DNA of 22,579 nucleotides from Lingula anatina (GCF_001039355.2 NW_019773873.1:15225-37803), one strand, 5' to 3'; positions 7,938 to 20,152 are shown, counted from the first letter of the stretch. Program-made: numbers and translations. The notes: generated from the letters alone by a model not told the origin.

Positions 7938-10900
7938 CTTTGTGGAATATAAAACATCTGACTGGGCGGTGGTTTATGCAGGCGACCATTATACACAGGC
8001 CACAGACCACTTAGAATACGGAACAGGGAGCTCTTACCACAGCCATTGGGGCCTGTTATCAGCAGGTGCATGTCGTGGTCCATCTGGAACAAATGAATCT
8101 GATGAATTTTAACATCAAATTAAATAATTTTATCACTCCTTGAATAGTAATACAAATATGAGTTATGTTTTCTTCTGGCATTATAAACAAAATTCCATTT
8201 TGATCAGTATAATTTTGTTCCAATTTTTCATGTACCACTCCTTCCCTCCCCCAAAATGAGAGAGAGAGAGAGAGGGAGAGGGGGGGGGGGAACACTTATC
8301 CATTCCATCTGTAGATATCATCAATTTTCTATTTTCAAAACACTTAAAAATTATTGTTGTTCAGTTGAATCACATTTACCTGGAATGAGAGACTAGACAC
8401 CACAATATCTCCATTGGGCGTAATGATGGGAACATCTTCCAGTAAAATAGTGTCTGTGTCAATGACTTCACCTATTGGGACAAAATAAACAAATAGATAA
8501 ATATTCATTTTGAACTCTTGCCATCACATCATATTATTATCAGACCTTGACCAGAACATGTATTAGACAAGGAGCACATAGAATATCTGTATTTCAGGCA
8601 TATCAAATAGCTTTATACTCACTCTGATTAACCATTATACTTATCTCGTCAGATTTGTACTTTGTGTTACAAATAAATAACTACATATATACACATCATT
8701 ATTTTTTTTTGTTTTGTTTTAACATGTGGAAATCAAGATAAATAGTTAAATTATATAAGTGAATCTTTTCTTTGGGGGGGGGGGGGGGGGGGGTTAGGGG
8801 TACTTCTGGATCTGCCTTGTCAGATTTTTATAAAAAATACTGTCACCATGTGCATTTATGATACCTTTAATCTGGAGGGGCCCTTGGATCTTCTTCTGCG
8901 CTCCTTTTGCAGCCTTGTTGGAGGTGACCATGTTACGTTTGTATTTTCCTTTCCTCACATCTTCAAACACCTCAAACATCTCTGATACACGAGAGGTATA
9001 ACCAGCTAGCTCTGTTATCTATATACACACACAAAATCAACAAAAATTAGCTGTATGTAAATTCAGTGTCACACTATTAAAAATTCTCAAAGGCATTCAA
9101 TTAAAGGACAGAATAAGATTATTTACCACACCTTTTTCATTAGACCTGGGTGTAATGCACTAGGTGTCACTGTGGACAACATAAGATGTACAATATTACT
9201 ATCAAAAAATAAACCCTGTAAACACATAAATTTCAGAGTTTGGACAAAAGTGGCAATTTAATTTTTCAACTAGTATATCCCTAAAAACTAATTAAATTGT
9301 ACTTCATGTTTCATAAAAATAAGACGAGATAATTTATGCAATCAACTATTGCAAATAAATAAAAAACTGAGATCTACTTTCCTTTTTTCCAACTATGCAA
9401 TAGATTGATATATGAGCAAAGTCAAAGTTATCCTATAAATTAGCTTTGAAAACTATACTTCTTCTTAACCAAATAAGAAGTTAAATTGAAAAACAGCAGT
9501 CTACTAAAATAAATATATCTCAATGAACAGAATCCCCACCTCTTTATAAGAAGACATCATCCTTTCTATTGCATCAGCAGAATTGATCAAAAGGTTTCTA
9601 GCAGTGGTGAAATTCTGTGTGCGTTCACTCACTCCCCCATCTGGGTCATCATCTATAAAGCTACCTGAAAGCACACATGTCAAACACTCTCATTTAAATG
9701 CATATTTTACTCTCATATTCCAACAGCCTTAATTTAGATATATGTTATATAGACCATAGTCTTTTAATTGCACCAGGTCTGGATCAGCATCTAAGTCACT
9801 GTCTGAAAAACAGATAAAACAGCAGAATAATATTGTAAACATTGATCTTGTTAGGATGTAACTGTTGCCCTTTTGCTTTCCCCCCTCTTTCCCTGCTTCC
9901 CATCCCCATTTTCTCCACTTCTGCTTCTAAGCAATAAAGTATCTGGAGCCAATTCTATTACCATTTTTGTGTTAACATGGATAAAAACATTACCCTGCCC
10001 ATGCTATACAGCAACTGTGCCTAATCAAGTATACATTGATTATCTCTAAATTGGCCACACATGTTTAGTAACTTCACACACCTCCTACCATATAATTATA
10101 TAAGCCTACCATCCTGTCTCTGTCCTATAGTAGTAATCATAGGCACTGCCACCATGACCAGACCACTAGCACTCCAAACATATTTCATCAGAAACTGCTC
10201 CAGCATGATGTACCACAGCCGTTTACGGAAGATGAGGTCCATCTGATTAGCTAGTGCCTGGTAACTTCTCTGCAGTAAGCCCTCCTCGGTCTAGGAAAAC
10301 AAAGAAATAAAAGGAAACATAAAAAGGAGAGTTGTGGTTGAATTATGAGATGTTGTTGTTCTTAATTTTATCGTTAATAAATCATGTGAAACATATAAAT
10401 GTGCCTAGTAATTGAATTGTTTTTTTTTTCTGAAGACAGTTAATTACTTGATTATCTGGCAAGAAATAAATGTGAGGCATAATACTTACCTTGTGTCCTC
10501 CATAAAAGGCAATTTCCTCTGCATTAGCTATTACTCTGGAGTGTATATAGCGTAGGTATCCCTTCTTGCTGGCCTCTTCAGCAACCAATTTTCCAAACTT
10601 TGGTGATACTGCTCGTAATACCTTGCCTGTTATCACAATAACTACAGCGGCCAGTACAGATGGAATTCGAGAACTTGCACCTCTGCTTGATGCCAACTGA
10701 AATGACAGTAAGGTTTCCACAATATCAATGAAATATGACAACATTATGGAAGCTGCAGGAAAAAAGAAAAGAAAAATATATATACAGACAAACCAACACT
10801 ATGAAAACATTATCTCCTTCATTGGTAGAGGTAATTAAAATAATTTACAATTCCAGTTGTGATACCTTGTACAGAGTGAAAGACATCAAAGCCACATCTA

Positions 10901-11615
10901 ACAATGGTTTGGTGAGGTGGGAATATAGATGAGCAAGAGAGGAAGTAAATTCTGCAATATCTTCTGTCAGACACTGGTCGGCATTGGTCAAGCGCCCATC
11001 CAAGTTGCTGACTCTGTAGTAAGTTTGATTGAGGAAATACTTGCTGTATGCATGATTTACGAGTTGTGTGCGCAGTGCCAAAGCCAGTTTACTCTCAAGA
11101 AAACGGATCAAACTGTTCACAAAGGTCGCTGGCACAGCAATGAGTAGCCATTTGGAAAGTTGGACAACAAATTTCATTACATCCTGTTTGACTATTGTTC
11201 TAACAATTCTGCCATCTAACTTAGCTACGTATATGGACAGAAATGTTCTTGATACAAGAGACGCCGTATGTAGGGCCAGTATGGCGAATTCTTTGGACCA
11301 AATAGATGGGATGAGAATTTTCAACAGTTTTCTTAGTTGTAGGAAAAACTGTCTATCAACACCAGGTGCCCTTGCATTCTTTCGCTTTTCTGCTTCTTCA
11401 CCTTCTCCGTCATCTCCATCTCCTTTTGATCCGTCTGCCCGTTTTCGACCTTTGATTTCAGGCAAGAAATACTTAGTCAGGTGAGGATAAAATCTTCCCA
11501 CTCCGTATGCTGCTATTAAAGCAGCTGCAACACCGCCAATGACTTTCTTCCGACATCCAGGGTTTTTTGATGCAATTTTTATCAGTTTGTACACCGTTCT
11601 CTGTGCATTTTCCAT
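7938..11615 (-). CDS. ABCD2: Peroxisomal ABC half-transporter, ABCD1/ABCD2 type (5' eight exons; 3' end not in window)
   Basis: Minus-strand exons: 11615..10866, 10696..10490, 10290..10110, 9802..9755, 9664..9540, 9018..8865, 8471..8380, 8083..7938. All phases join, giving 567 complete codons plus 2 nt. The start has an in-frame TGA upstream (11645-11643). ABCD1/2 proteins dimerise in the peroxisomal membrane and import very-long-chain fatty acyl-CoA for beta-oxidation. Exon 1 carries an N-terminal hydrophobic helix, an acidic linker and the first membrane helices. Exon 2 has the ABCD EAA-like loop ([16 protein letters not shown], then [10 protein letters not shown]). Exons 5-6 read [14 protein letters not shown] and [14 protein letters not shown], close to vertebrate ABCD1. 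Exon 8 has Walker A (GPNGCGKSS) and ends in the Q-loop (FYIPQ|R) with a clean GTGAGT donor. The signature LSGGE, Walker B and H-loop exons are missing from the window. It is likely the single pre-duplication ABCD1/2 gene; the symbol is chosen by synteny. Confidence 0.93.
8259..8290. repeat. (GA)n microsatellite running into a G tract, ABCD intron 7
   Basis: About ten GA units are followed by an 11-base G run (8280-8290) in the intron between exons 7 and 8. It makes a spurious minus-strand open frame rich in Leu and Ser. Confidence 0.9.
8774..8793. repeat. 20-base poly-G tract next to ABCD exon 6
   Basis: An uninterrupted G run on the plus strand lies about 70 nt past the donor of ABCD exon 6, so the pre-mRNA carries a C tract there. 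The length may be unreliable because such runs are hard to sequence. Confidence 0.9.
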
Positions 11616-11996
11616 TTCAGAAATGAGTACTAAGAAATTATATCACGTGAAAAAGAGGACGACGCGAACCTTGGCCACCATATTAGTGACCTTTACCTCT
11701 GGTGATTAAAAAATTTGGATTTTACCGAAATACTTGCATCTCGATATAATGCTCATAAGATATACCATATAAATCTCACTATATCCCAACAAAGAATTCG
11801 ATGTTTTCGAGAATATTAACAACCTAAAACTCCTATCATTTAACGTCAGTTTTTGTTATAAATTGTCTAAACCCGTGCATTTATATTAACCGGAAGTCAG
11901 CGCATCGTCTGCTATCTCTGCTAGCCGAGCTGTGTTTGGCAGCAGCCGAGTTGGTTATAGTTTCTTCGAAAGAAAACAACAACAGAAAAAATAACA
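11616..11996. promoter_or_regulatory. Head-to-head (bidirectional) promoter of ABCD and REDIC1
   Basis: The two divergent start codons are separated by 381 bp, which must hold both 5' UTRs and both promoters. There is no clear TATA box at a fixed distance. A palindromic E-box TCACGTGA lies at 11643-11650. TGACCTTTACCT at 11687-11698 reads on the minus strand as two directly abutting nuclear-receptor half-sites (AGGTAA AGGTCA). This is of interest because ABCD genes are targets of lipid-sensing nuclear receptors in vertebrates, but a proper DR1 spacing is absent. The role of each site is inference. Confidence 0.6.
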
Positions 11997-14900
11997 ATGA
12001 ACTGGGTTGGTGGTATTCGTAGTCGAATTAAAAGCCAGCAAGAGAGGAAAATACAAAAGGTAAACTAAAGTGCTCAGTTAGTAGAGGGATAATAAAAGTC
12101 ATTGACAATTTACTCCAGAAAACTGAAACTTTCAGTGAAAGAGAGCTTGCCGAAAACGTTATTTTGATGCCAGTGTTAGTAGATCTACGTTAGCATGAAC
12201 TTAAGTACAGTTATCGATTGTTATTGATAGAGCCCAACCTTATTTAAGAGAATAATGAAATTTAAAGAATTTGAAATTTCACACTATTAGTCTAACTCCA
12301 AGTTCCCTGAAAATGAAAATAAAAAATTAATTGAACAGTAGTCAATCTTTTATTTAAAGGCATACTTACAAATAATTATATGAGATTTTTTATCCCTTCT
12401 TTCCCAGGAATTCTTTGAAAGGCGAAAATTCTTAAGCAAAATGCATCGCCATCAGAGACAACTTACTTCTTCACCTGAAGGCAAATGTAAAGGCGTGAGT
12501 CAGGATTTACTGGCACTGCAGTTGGTGAATAAGTCCAGTGACAAGATAGTAATGGGTAAATTATAAATCTGTAAATGTTTTCTAAGGTGTTAATTTAATT
12601 AAAAAAATAAAATCTTTATTAAACTTAAAAGTCTGTACAAGTATTTGAACACAAGAAAACACTTTTCCATTTAGCAAAGGTGGCTGAATAATGAGTTTCA
12701 TGCTAGTTTTTGTATTTCATGTTTGTCATATTGAGTAATAAATAATAAACTTTGTGAATGATTGACATTATATGTATGAAACAGTTTGAAGAGATTTGAG
12801 AAAATCTCTGCATGGCTGTCATTTAGACTTCTTGCCTTTAAATAACATATATTTGCTCCTTTTATAGAAAATGATAATCTTGCTCCAAGAAAGGTGAAGA
12901 AAGTTGACCTTGGTCAGAGGCCAGATCCATTCAGAAGAGAAGACAGAGACCTAGAACTCCCAATGTCTCCAGATTTATCAGAGACACCATCTGTAATACA
13001 GTTGAATGATCTGAGCAGCAGGTAAAGTGTACAAATGTACTAGATTTATTTATTTAATTAAGTTCTGTTATCAAGACAGAAAATTAGGGGATGGGTCAAT
13101 AAACTGTTAAAAGAATTGTATGTGAATGATTGGAAAGGAAAACAATAATATTGGAGATGTTGCTTAAAAGCTTCTGGCAGAAGGTGGTAATAAATTCTGG
13201 GGCAGGTGCAGGAAAAAAACAAAACAAAAAAAAAAATTAATGCAATTGGATATTACTTGTTTCTACATGAATTTTCTTACATTGATCACGGCTTGTCCAA
13301 ATATATCAATGCATTTTCTTCAAGCTTTCATTCGGTAGATCAAAAACCTGATAAATGGCATCATTGGAGAGATGGCCATACAACTTTTAAACCAGCAGGT
13401 CAAGTCTTTCAGCAGAAGCCATACTCTATAGAAAGTACCAGCTCACTAGCAGACAGGGTTACTCATGTTGAGCATAACAAACCATTTATCAGATATCTTG
13501 ACAAAGGGTCACATTTTGAGGTAAACCTTCATCAACATGTATTTCATTGATAAATGTAAATTAAATAAGTTATTTTTGACAGTATAAATCTGAGAAGCAT
13601 CTTTGTTCAGTTATAAATGATGATGAATAACCTAAAAATTACAAAGTTGCATACATGGTCATCGTTGTTTATGTGGTATGTTTATGTCTGATTTAGTAGA
13701 AAAATAAATCATTCAACAGAAGTGGTTTGTTCCAATTTTCAGCTCACATCTGGGCCTGAAGAAGATGATTCAATTTACAAATACCACAAGGGGAACCGTG
13801 AAGAGTTCAATTCCACGCCTGCCAAATACAACTTTGCAGAATTTGAACCTGAGGCAAGTGACACAAAATTTATAATAAACAGGTGTACAAATCCTAAGTT
13901 ATTTTAGTTATAGTTGTGCAATTTTGCATGCTCACATATACTGGTATATGCAAAAATATAACCTTAAGTTATTGACAAGCTAACTCTCTGATTGAAAAAG
14001 TACAAAAGATTATTCTTTCTTTTAGGGAATTAATGCTGAAAAAATTTATTTGGCTTGGTTACCTATGGTAATGAACATTTTCCAAGTTTACTTCGTACAT
14101 ATAGAATTTGACAAAACTCCAGTATGCATGTGTAGTCAATTGAATCTATTATCTTTTCTAATTATAGACTCCATACTTGTCAATGCTCATGACCCCATCA
14201 AGTCAACAAACAGCACCCAAGGCTTACACCTCGGATACCAATCAAATACACAGATCTTCTTCAACTAGTAAGAACCTCAAGTATCCCTATGACTCCTCAA
14301 AACCTAGAGCAAATAACTCTCTGTCTCGACCAGGTATTAGTGCAGAAGAATTGTTCATAACACCAGTGCAGAAGCATCACAAAGTGGATAGGTTCCATCC
14401 AGCTGAACTGCAAAGTTTAACATCAAAAAATCATCATGTTGACTTCCATAATCTTTACTCATCTCAGAGTATTACACAAAATGATGCCACCAATAGACAT
14501 CATACAAAACAGCCTGAAAGGGGGATGGAAGCCAGGCCAAGGGATGGGAGGTTGTCAGGCTACACACATTACAGCCCAAGGAAGGAAAAACCTCATGAAG
14601 TGCTTGTGGCTGATGGAAATGCTTATGGTACAAAAGACAGACAAGATATCAGACTAAAACATGATAGAAAAATTTACAATTTAGAACAATATTCAAGTGA
14701 TACAGCACACAACCGAACAAATTGGTCCAAATATAAACCAGCTGGGTTATGTGACAGAAATTTGAGGGATTTTCCTTCAGGTTATCCCCTGGATACAGCA
14801 GATGACCACATCACAGCTGTATCAAATACCACACCCAGGAATAGATACCACAGACCTTCTTCAATACTGGAGCATGGTTTAAAAGCTACTACTGATGTGG

Positions 14901-17900
14901 CCACCAGTGCCTCTAACAATAAGAAAAAAGACACCCTGCTCTGGGAGTATGAGGAGAGTCATCACAAACAGGAAGTGCCTAAAAGTGATGGTAACATCCT
15001 TAACTGCTTGCTAGATGACGCTGCCTTCAATAAGCTCAATCCTCGTCCACTGAATAAATCCCAAGATAAGACCCCTACTTCAGGACATTCATCTGAGGGT
15101 TTTAGTCCACAGGTGCATGCCCATAGCATCACTGGACAAGAGATGGGTACACCTAAACAGCGCCATGGTACAAGTTTTGTTATACCCAGGCATAACCAGG
15201 ACACCTGTACACCAAGCCATTCAAGGTATTGATGCATGATATAACACAAAAATAGCCATGTGACTACACCCGCACTGCCCAGTCTGAGAAAACATAGATT
15301 TAGATTTGTTGACCATATCCTCAGCTATGCTGTGCTGTAATGTTTGTAACAGTAAAATTTGTTTTAAAACTTTCTAGTTGAATTTGTATAAAAATTACGC
15401 CTGCTAGTAGGCATTTAAAATGTTGCCTAGGCAAGACTTCAAAAGTTAAAATTTTGCCTGGGGAGGAGATGTGGATAAAAACTTTCACTGAGTTCAATAT
15501 GGACTCATATATGTATGCATGTATATGGCTATGAGTAACTCATAGAAATGATTGCAAGTGGATGTGCATTGCTTCAGTTGTGACAGGATATGTTTACTGG
15601 AACATTCATTGGGCTGATAATTGACAGATATTGCAGTGCAGGGGCGGATCCAGACATATTTTCTGACTGTCTTCCAAATTATCTTTGTTGATCTGTCCTC
15701 CTTTTTATGACCGTCTTCCAACATAAAAAATAGATACCTGTCAATGTCAACTTGCAAATCTGACCGTCTTCTGGAAGACCCAGAAGACGGCCTAAATCCG
15801 CCCCTGCAGTGATTACTATGCCTAAAAAAATATTTAATAAGTAGCTGTTGATACACTTGATAATATATATAGAGTGGAATTAAAAAAAATATTCAGTGAA
15901 CTTTTTAACATATCAACATATAGCTCATTACTTTTTAACATGATTCTTGCTAAAAACAAAAGGCTGCTCATCACACAGAATGTTAGAAAATTAAACTCCA
16001 ATTAATTTTTTTTTCTAATTCATTTTTAGAGGATTGCAGAGTAGTGAATCAAGTGAGAAACGTGAAATGCAGGTGAGCACATTTTAAAGGTGGTGTTAAA
16101 TTCTGTAAAGTGCCAAATATTCTTTAATTATTAAGATTATGAGAGCAGTACATATGTTTTCCTTTAATACCATCCCTGTAAACAGTTGCATGAATTTGGG
16201 TTAAAAAGAAAACTCTTAGTAATGATAAGGATTGCTCTGAGAGCATAATATGACATTTCAAACTGCCCCAAACAGCACACCAGATTGTAAAGATATAACA
16301 TCATTTCAATTTCAGAACTCAATTTCTGAATAATTTAATTATTCTTTCAGAAACCCTCATGCAAAAACGCTGTGGCTTGTGAAGAGATGAATAATAAAGT
16401 TAATTCATCCAAAAATCCTTCTATTTGGAAAACTCCATGTCAGTTCGCTGAAAGTCCATCTTCCAGTGGAACAAACCTTAAAATGCAATCGTCTTTACCA
16501 ACAGTGTCCAGTGATACTTGCAAAGCAAACATGCTTCAGATGCAGGGTTTTATTCCTCATGGTCTGGGGACCAAACCATCTCAATCTGATAAAATAGCAT
16601 CAGCCTGTGACACAACAGAGAGGAAGCAAATGACAGATAGTCCAGTAAGGGCAGTTTCAGAGAAAACCAATAGTTTAATGAGCCAGGAAATTGTTCAGAG
16701 AGCCGTGACCTGTAGTCTTATTTCAGGAACAGAGCTTGGAATCTTTGATGTTAACACCAGTGCTGTCATTCCTTCAAACAAGGAAATGGTTCCAGAAGAA
16801 AAAATAAAAGAATGCAACCCACAATATAACAAAAATGCAGTACCAAAGAAGGAAGACCTAACTGATATTGCAAACAACAAAAAACAAGTAAATATGCAGA
16901 AAAAACATGAAGATGATTCTCTGAAGAATACTGTTGCACAACCTCCCGAGTCAAGGGAACCTCGAGATAAAGTAATTTAAAGCCACATATTATTGGGGTT
17001 TAGATTGTTATGCAATACTGATATAATTGCAAATGTGTTCATTCTCTAATGTAATCAACTATTGTGTGTTAATACCTGTCTGTCTGTCTGATATGATTGT
17101 GGATTGCATCATGTTTTACACTTAATTTCAAGTAATCTGATTAAATCCCTTGTTGATTGAAATCATTTCTGCCAACAACACAGGAATGCATCTCTCTTTA
17201 GCAAAATTTCAGAGCACTAAGGAGATTTATGACAAATTCAGTAAAATGATATTTGTGAAAAATCAATTTCCTGTTTTAAAGAAAAGAAGCAATCAGTAAT
17301 CACGCAAGAAGTCCTAATCCCAGTTGTTTCCAATTTCCATTTTCAGAAGATGGATTTGATAGAAACCTCTCTAGACAGCCAACAAAATTGTGCAATCTTC
17401 ACAGGTAACCTTATACTTTTAATGTCTTAACTGGCAATTTCTTTCTCTACCGCGAGTTCAAGATTTTATCGGATGAAGGCAAAAGTCATAATAAACTGCA
17501 CAGAAAAACATGAAAAAATAGGTTTAAGACTTCTATATATGTAAACTACTAGTCACTTTTAATGAATTTAAAAGGAAATGGTCTCATACTACCAGTGCAA
17601 GTTTTGATTTGAATGTTTTTTTAGTTTGTTTTTGATATAAATTTATGCTCTGCATGATAACTCTGACAGAAAGTCCACAATTGCAAGCAGAACATAAAAT
17701 TTTGCTTTGTGCAAGTGTGATTCTCATTACATAATTTTTATTTCTTTTTTTATCCCACCAGAAGAACATGAAGAAAATAAATCAGGGGGAAATATGTCTT
17801 TGAGGAATAGCACTGTTAAAGAGAATGTCAACAGCCTGACCAGTGACTCTTCTGACATTACAAGTAAGTGCACCTCAGGCATTGCCAAAAAAGGAGGAGA

Positions 17901-19764
17901 GTCTGACCCATGCAGGGGTGATACTGTAACAGCTGGAATCCCTTGTGTAATGTCAGTCCTTGGCAATGCAAGTAAATTTGAAACTCTGAGTTTAGTTGAC
18001 ACCCATGAAAATGAAATCATGTGTGACAATGCTGTTTCTGACAAAGATTGCCTTGCAGGAAATCATGGCAAAATCAATAAAACTGTATCCTGGGATGTTC
18101 TGAATGACATTTTAAAGATAATTGAAAGAGATGCTTTTCTTGGTGCTTTTGGATCTTCAGAGGATAAGCCGAAAAATGTAAGCACTGAGAATACCATAAA
18201 ACCCAGCAACACAAACAAAACATACAATGTAGTAGAAAACACAGATGCCATTGCTCACTCAACTATGAATGAATTGTTAGACCTTGTATGTTATGAGCAG
18301 AGGAAGGAAGCTCAGCATCAGAAGCCAGAAGGAAAAGAATGCAACAACTACAAGAAACCACCATTAACATCTTTTCAGCCTGTTCCAAACCACACGTCTG
18401 ATGTGGTCTCACTATGTTCCCTAAGACACTCAACACTCCCCATACCTACATTATCAGAGATGTGTACTAAAGCCATGACCAAATTTTCACCAGTACCTAC
18501 TTCCACTGATAGAGAAGTAACTCCAACTGGAAAGATGGCATCAAAAAATTTACCATTGCCACAAGAACTGACTTCTACCAGACAGCATATGATACCGCAT
18601 AAACAAAAAGGATGCATCCACCAGCAGGTCCAAGTGGACCCATATAAATTGGGTGTACTGTGTCAAACTGCTACACAGTGTGATATTCCCTCTCCTTCAA
18701 GTGCACTACTGAATGGGAAACCCATGGGACCAGTGCATGCTGTGGTGTCCAAGAGTGTACAAACAGAAATCCATGCGGTGGACATAAATGGTTTTGAAAG
18801 TAGGAATAAGGTGTCATCCTCTTCTTCACAAAGAGAAGGTGGTTGCAGATATTGTGGATGCACCTGCAGTGTAAACAGTCCTGGAAATGTCAATGGGCAG
18901 GCTACAGTGTCTCCTACAGCAGTGGAAAATATTGGTCCTCTCAGTGGAGGTGATGATTCTCTGTCAAACACCCAGGAGAGTTGTCATTTTCCCCCAGAGA
19001 AGGCTTGTCAAGAACATGAGGAATCTACTTCGTCATCACAAGAATCTGAGCATGGGTTCATATCACAAGATAACAAAAATACTTTTCCAGTTTGTACGAA
19101 CAAGACTCAGGAACCTAGGAAGGCTGTACTGGAAAAACAAAATGACACTCCAGTAAACCTGCCTACTGAAACACCATCAGCTGACTCTGGTGAGCTACAG
19201 GTTTCATTATCCAAAGATTCTAGTAAGATTATCCCACAAGAACAAAGCAAATATACAACACAAGTACCTACAATTGAAACTGTAGCAAAGAAATCTGTCC
19301 AGGAATCATCACCTGACAAAGTTTCATCACAAGAATTCAAGGGTGAATCTACAAATAATCAAGATTCTTTTCCAGTGCCTGATAAAATGTCCTCACAGAG
19401 CTCTTCAAAAGACCGTAATGAGGTATCGTCACATACTAATAATTTTATTGTATCATTCTCACAAGAGACTGGTTTGCCTTTCTCACAGGACCAAAGTGGT
19501 GATTTGTCACAGGTGTCTACTGCCTGCACAGATACTGGCAGCATGATTAAGATAGCTGCAGAGGCTCCACAAGTCTCTGCCAACACTGGCCAGAATATGG
19601 AAGCCCAAATGACCAGAGGTGCAAAGAAAAGAAAAACATGTATTAAAATGGAATCTTCTTCTTTGAAAAGAAAAAGTAATGGAGAACATGCCATGCCAGA
19701 GCAAAAACAGTACCACCTTCGTGCAGCCAAAATTAGGAGAGTTGTGATGAAGAATTCAAAGTAA
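11997..19764 (+). CDS. REDIC1: REDIC1 (C12orf40)-type regulator of meiotic class I crossover intermediates
   Basis: Exons: 11997..12059, 12408..12555, 12868..13021, 13325..13520, 13743..13853, (optional 14026..14067), 14168..15225, 16030..16072, 16351..16971, 17347..17404, 17762..19764. All phases join to give 1484 residues, or 1498 with the optional exon. The N-terminus MNWVGGIRSRIK followed by a basic helix (QQERKIQKEFFERRKFLSKM) is the hallmark of vertebrate C12orf40/REDIC1, a meiotic factor that binds recombination intermediates and promotes crossing-over. Exon 3 keeps LELPMSPDL. Near the C-terminus are SWDVLNDIL, a TQCDI motif, a Cys-rich CRYCGCTC, ten SQ/TQ sites and a basic nuclear-localisation-like end (KKRK ... 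KRK). The rest is polar and probably disordered. It is about twice the vertebrate length as I recall it. The first intron follows the conserved N-terminus. The call rests on the N-terminal motif and on synteny. Confidence 0.9.
13854..14167 (+). other. GC-AG intron of REDIC1 with a possible 42-nt cassette exon
   Basis: Exon 5 must end in phase 0 to join the 14168 exon. The only fitting donor is GAG|GCAAGT at 13853/13854, a GC donor with otherwise perfect consensus. A GT donor at 13883 leaves the wrong phase. Inside, 14026-14067 is bounded by TTTTAG and ATG|GTAATG, is 42 nt long and open in phase 0 (GINAEKIYLAWLPM). It could be included or skipped without changing frame. Confidence 0.55.
15226..16029 (+). 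other. REDIC1 intron containing a MITE
   Basis: An 804-nt intron with donor AAG|GTATTG and acceptor TTTTTAG. Apart from the transposon at 15639-15806 it holds no gene that I can see. The minus-strand open frame at 15494-15856 lies over the transposon and is not a gene. Confidence 0.7.
15639..15806. mobile_element. 168-bp hAT-like MITE
   Basis: The ends are CAGGGGCGGAT and its reverse complement ATCCGCCCCTG. These are typical hAT termini. The element is flanked by a 5-bp direct repeat CAGTG (15634-15638 and 15807-15811); hAT usually gives 8 bp, so the duplication may have decayed. Internally, CCGTCTTCTGG (15764-15774) and CCAGAAGACGG (15780-15790) form an 11-bp hairpin with a 5-nt loop, and related GACCGTCTTCC/GACTGTCTTCC copies lie nearby. 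It has no coding capacity. Confidence 0.75.
16972..17346 (+). other. REDIC1 intron (375 nt)
   Basis: The donor AAA|GTAATT and acceptor TTTTCAG flank AT-rich sequence. Nothing else is seen in it. Confidence 0.7.
18966..19515 (+). other. SQ/TQ cluster region in the last REDIC1 exon
   Basis: Ten Ser-Gln or Thr-Gln pairs fall within about 185 residues (NTQE, SSQE, ISQD, KTQE, TTQV, SSQE, SSQS, FSQE, FSQD, LSQV), many followed by an acidic residue. This density is the definition of an SQ/TQ cluster domain, the usual target of ATM/ATR-type kinases. These kinases are active in meiotic double-strand break repair, so phosphorylation control of this protein is inferred. Confidence 0.7.
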
Positions 19765-20128
19765 CATGAAGATAAAAATGTGATTTTATGTACAAAGACA
19801 AATACTTGATATTGCTGAATAGTTTTGCCTATATGCTGACTGAACAGCATCATAATCGTATATACATGTGTACGTAGTCCTTGAAATCAGAAAATCTTTA
19901 GTAAAAAAAACTCCATCCTGCTTTAATGTCATTAGGTTTAGAGGTTTCATCTTGTTAGCTTTAGTCTTAGTTCTGGAGAATTGTATATTTGTTTAACATA
20001 GTGTTTGTTGCATTTTTGAGATCATTTGCATTAAGCTAAATGAAATGTACGCTTAAGGATTAAATATAAAATTATTTATTTACTTCTCATTTTACATTTT
20101 TGTCTGTGCTCTTGTTACATATCTTGAA

Positions 20129-20152
20129 AATAAAGTCACTTTAGAAAATAAA
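20129..20152 (+). terminator. Candidate poly(A) signals of REDIC1
   Basis: Two AATAAA hexamers lie at 20129-20134 and 20147-20152, about 365-385 nt after the stop codon. Confidence 0.5.

Noticed and set aside
10061-11484. Several plus-strand open frames over the ABCD exons
   Set aside because: They are antisense to well-supported ABCD coding exons.
12119-12140. Interferon-response-like GAAAACTGAAACT sequence in REDIC1 intron 1
   Set aside because: It is a short, imperfect match in AT-rich DNA and easily arises by chance.
13854-13907. REDIC1 exon 5 continued to a GT donor at 13883
   Set aside because: It leaves two bases over, which cannot join the 14168 exon in its open frame; the GC donor at 13854 does.
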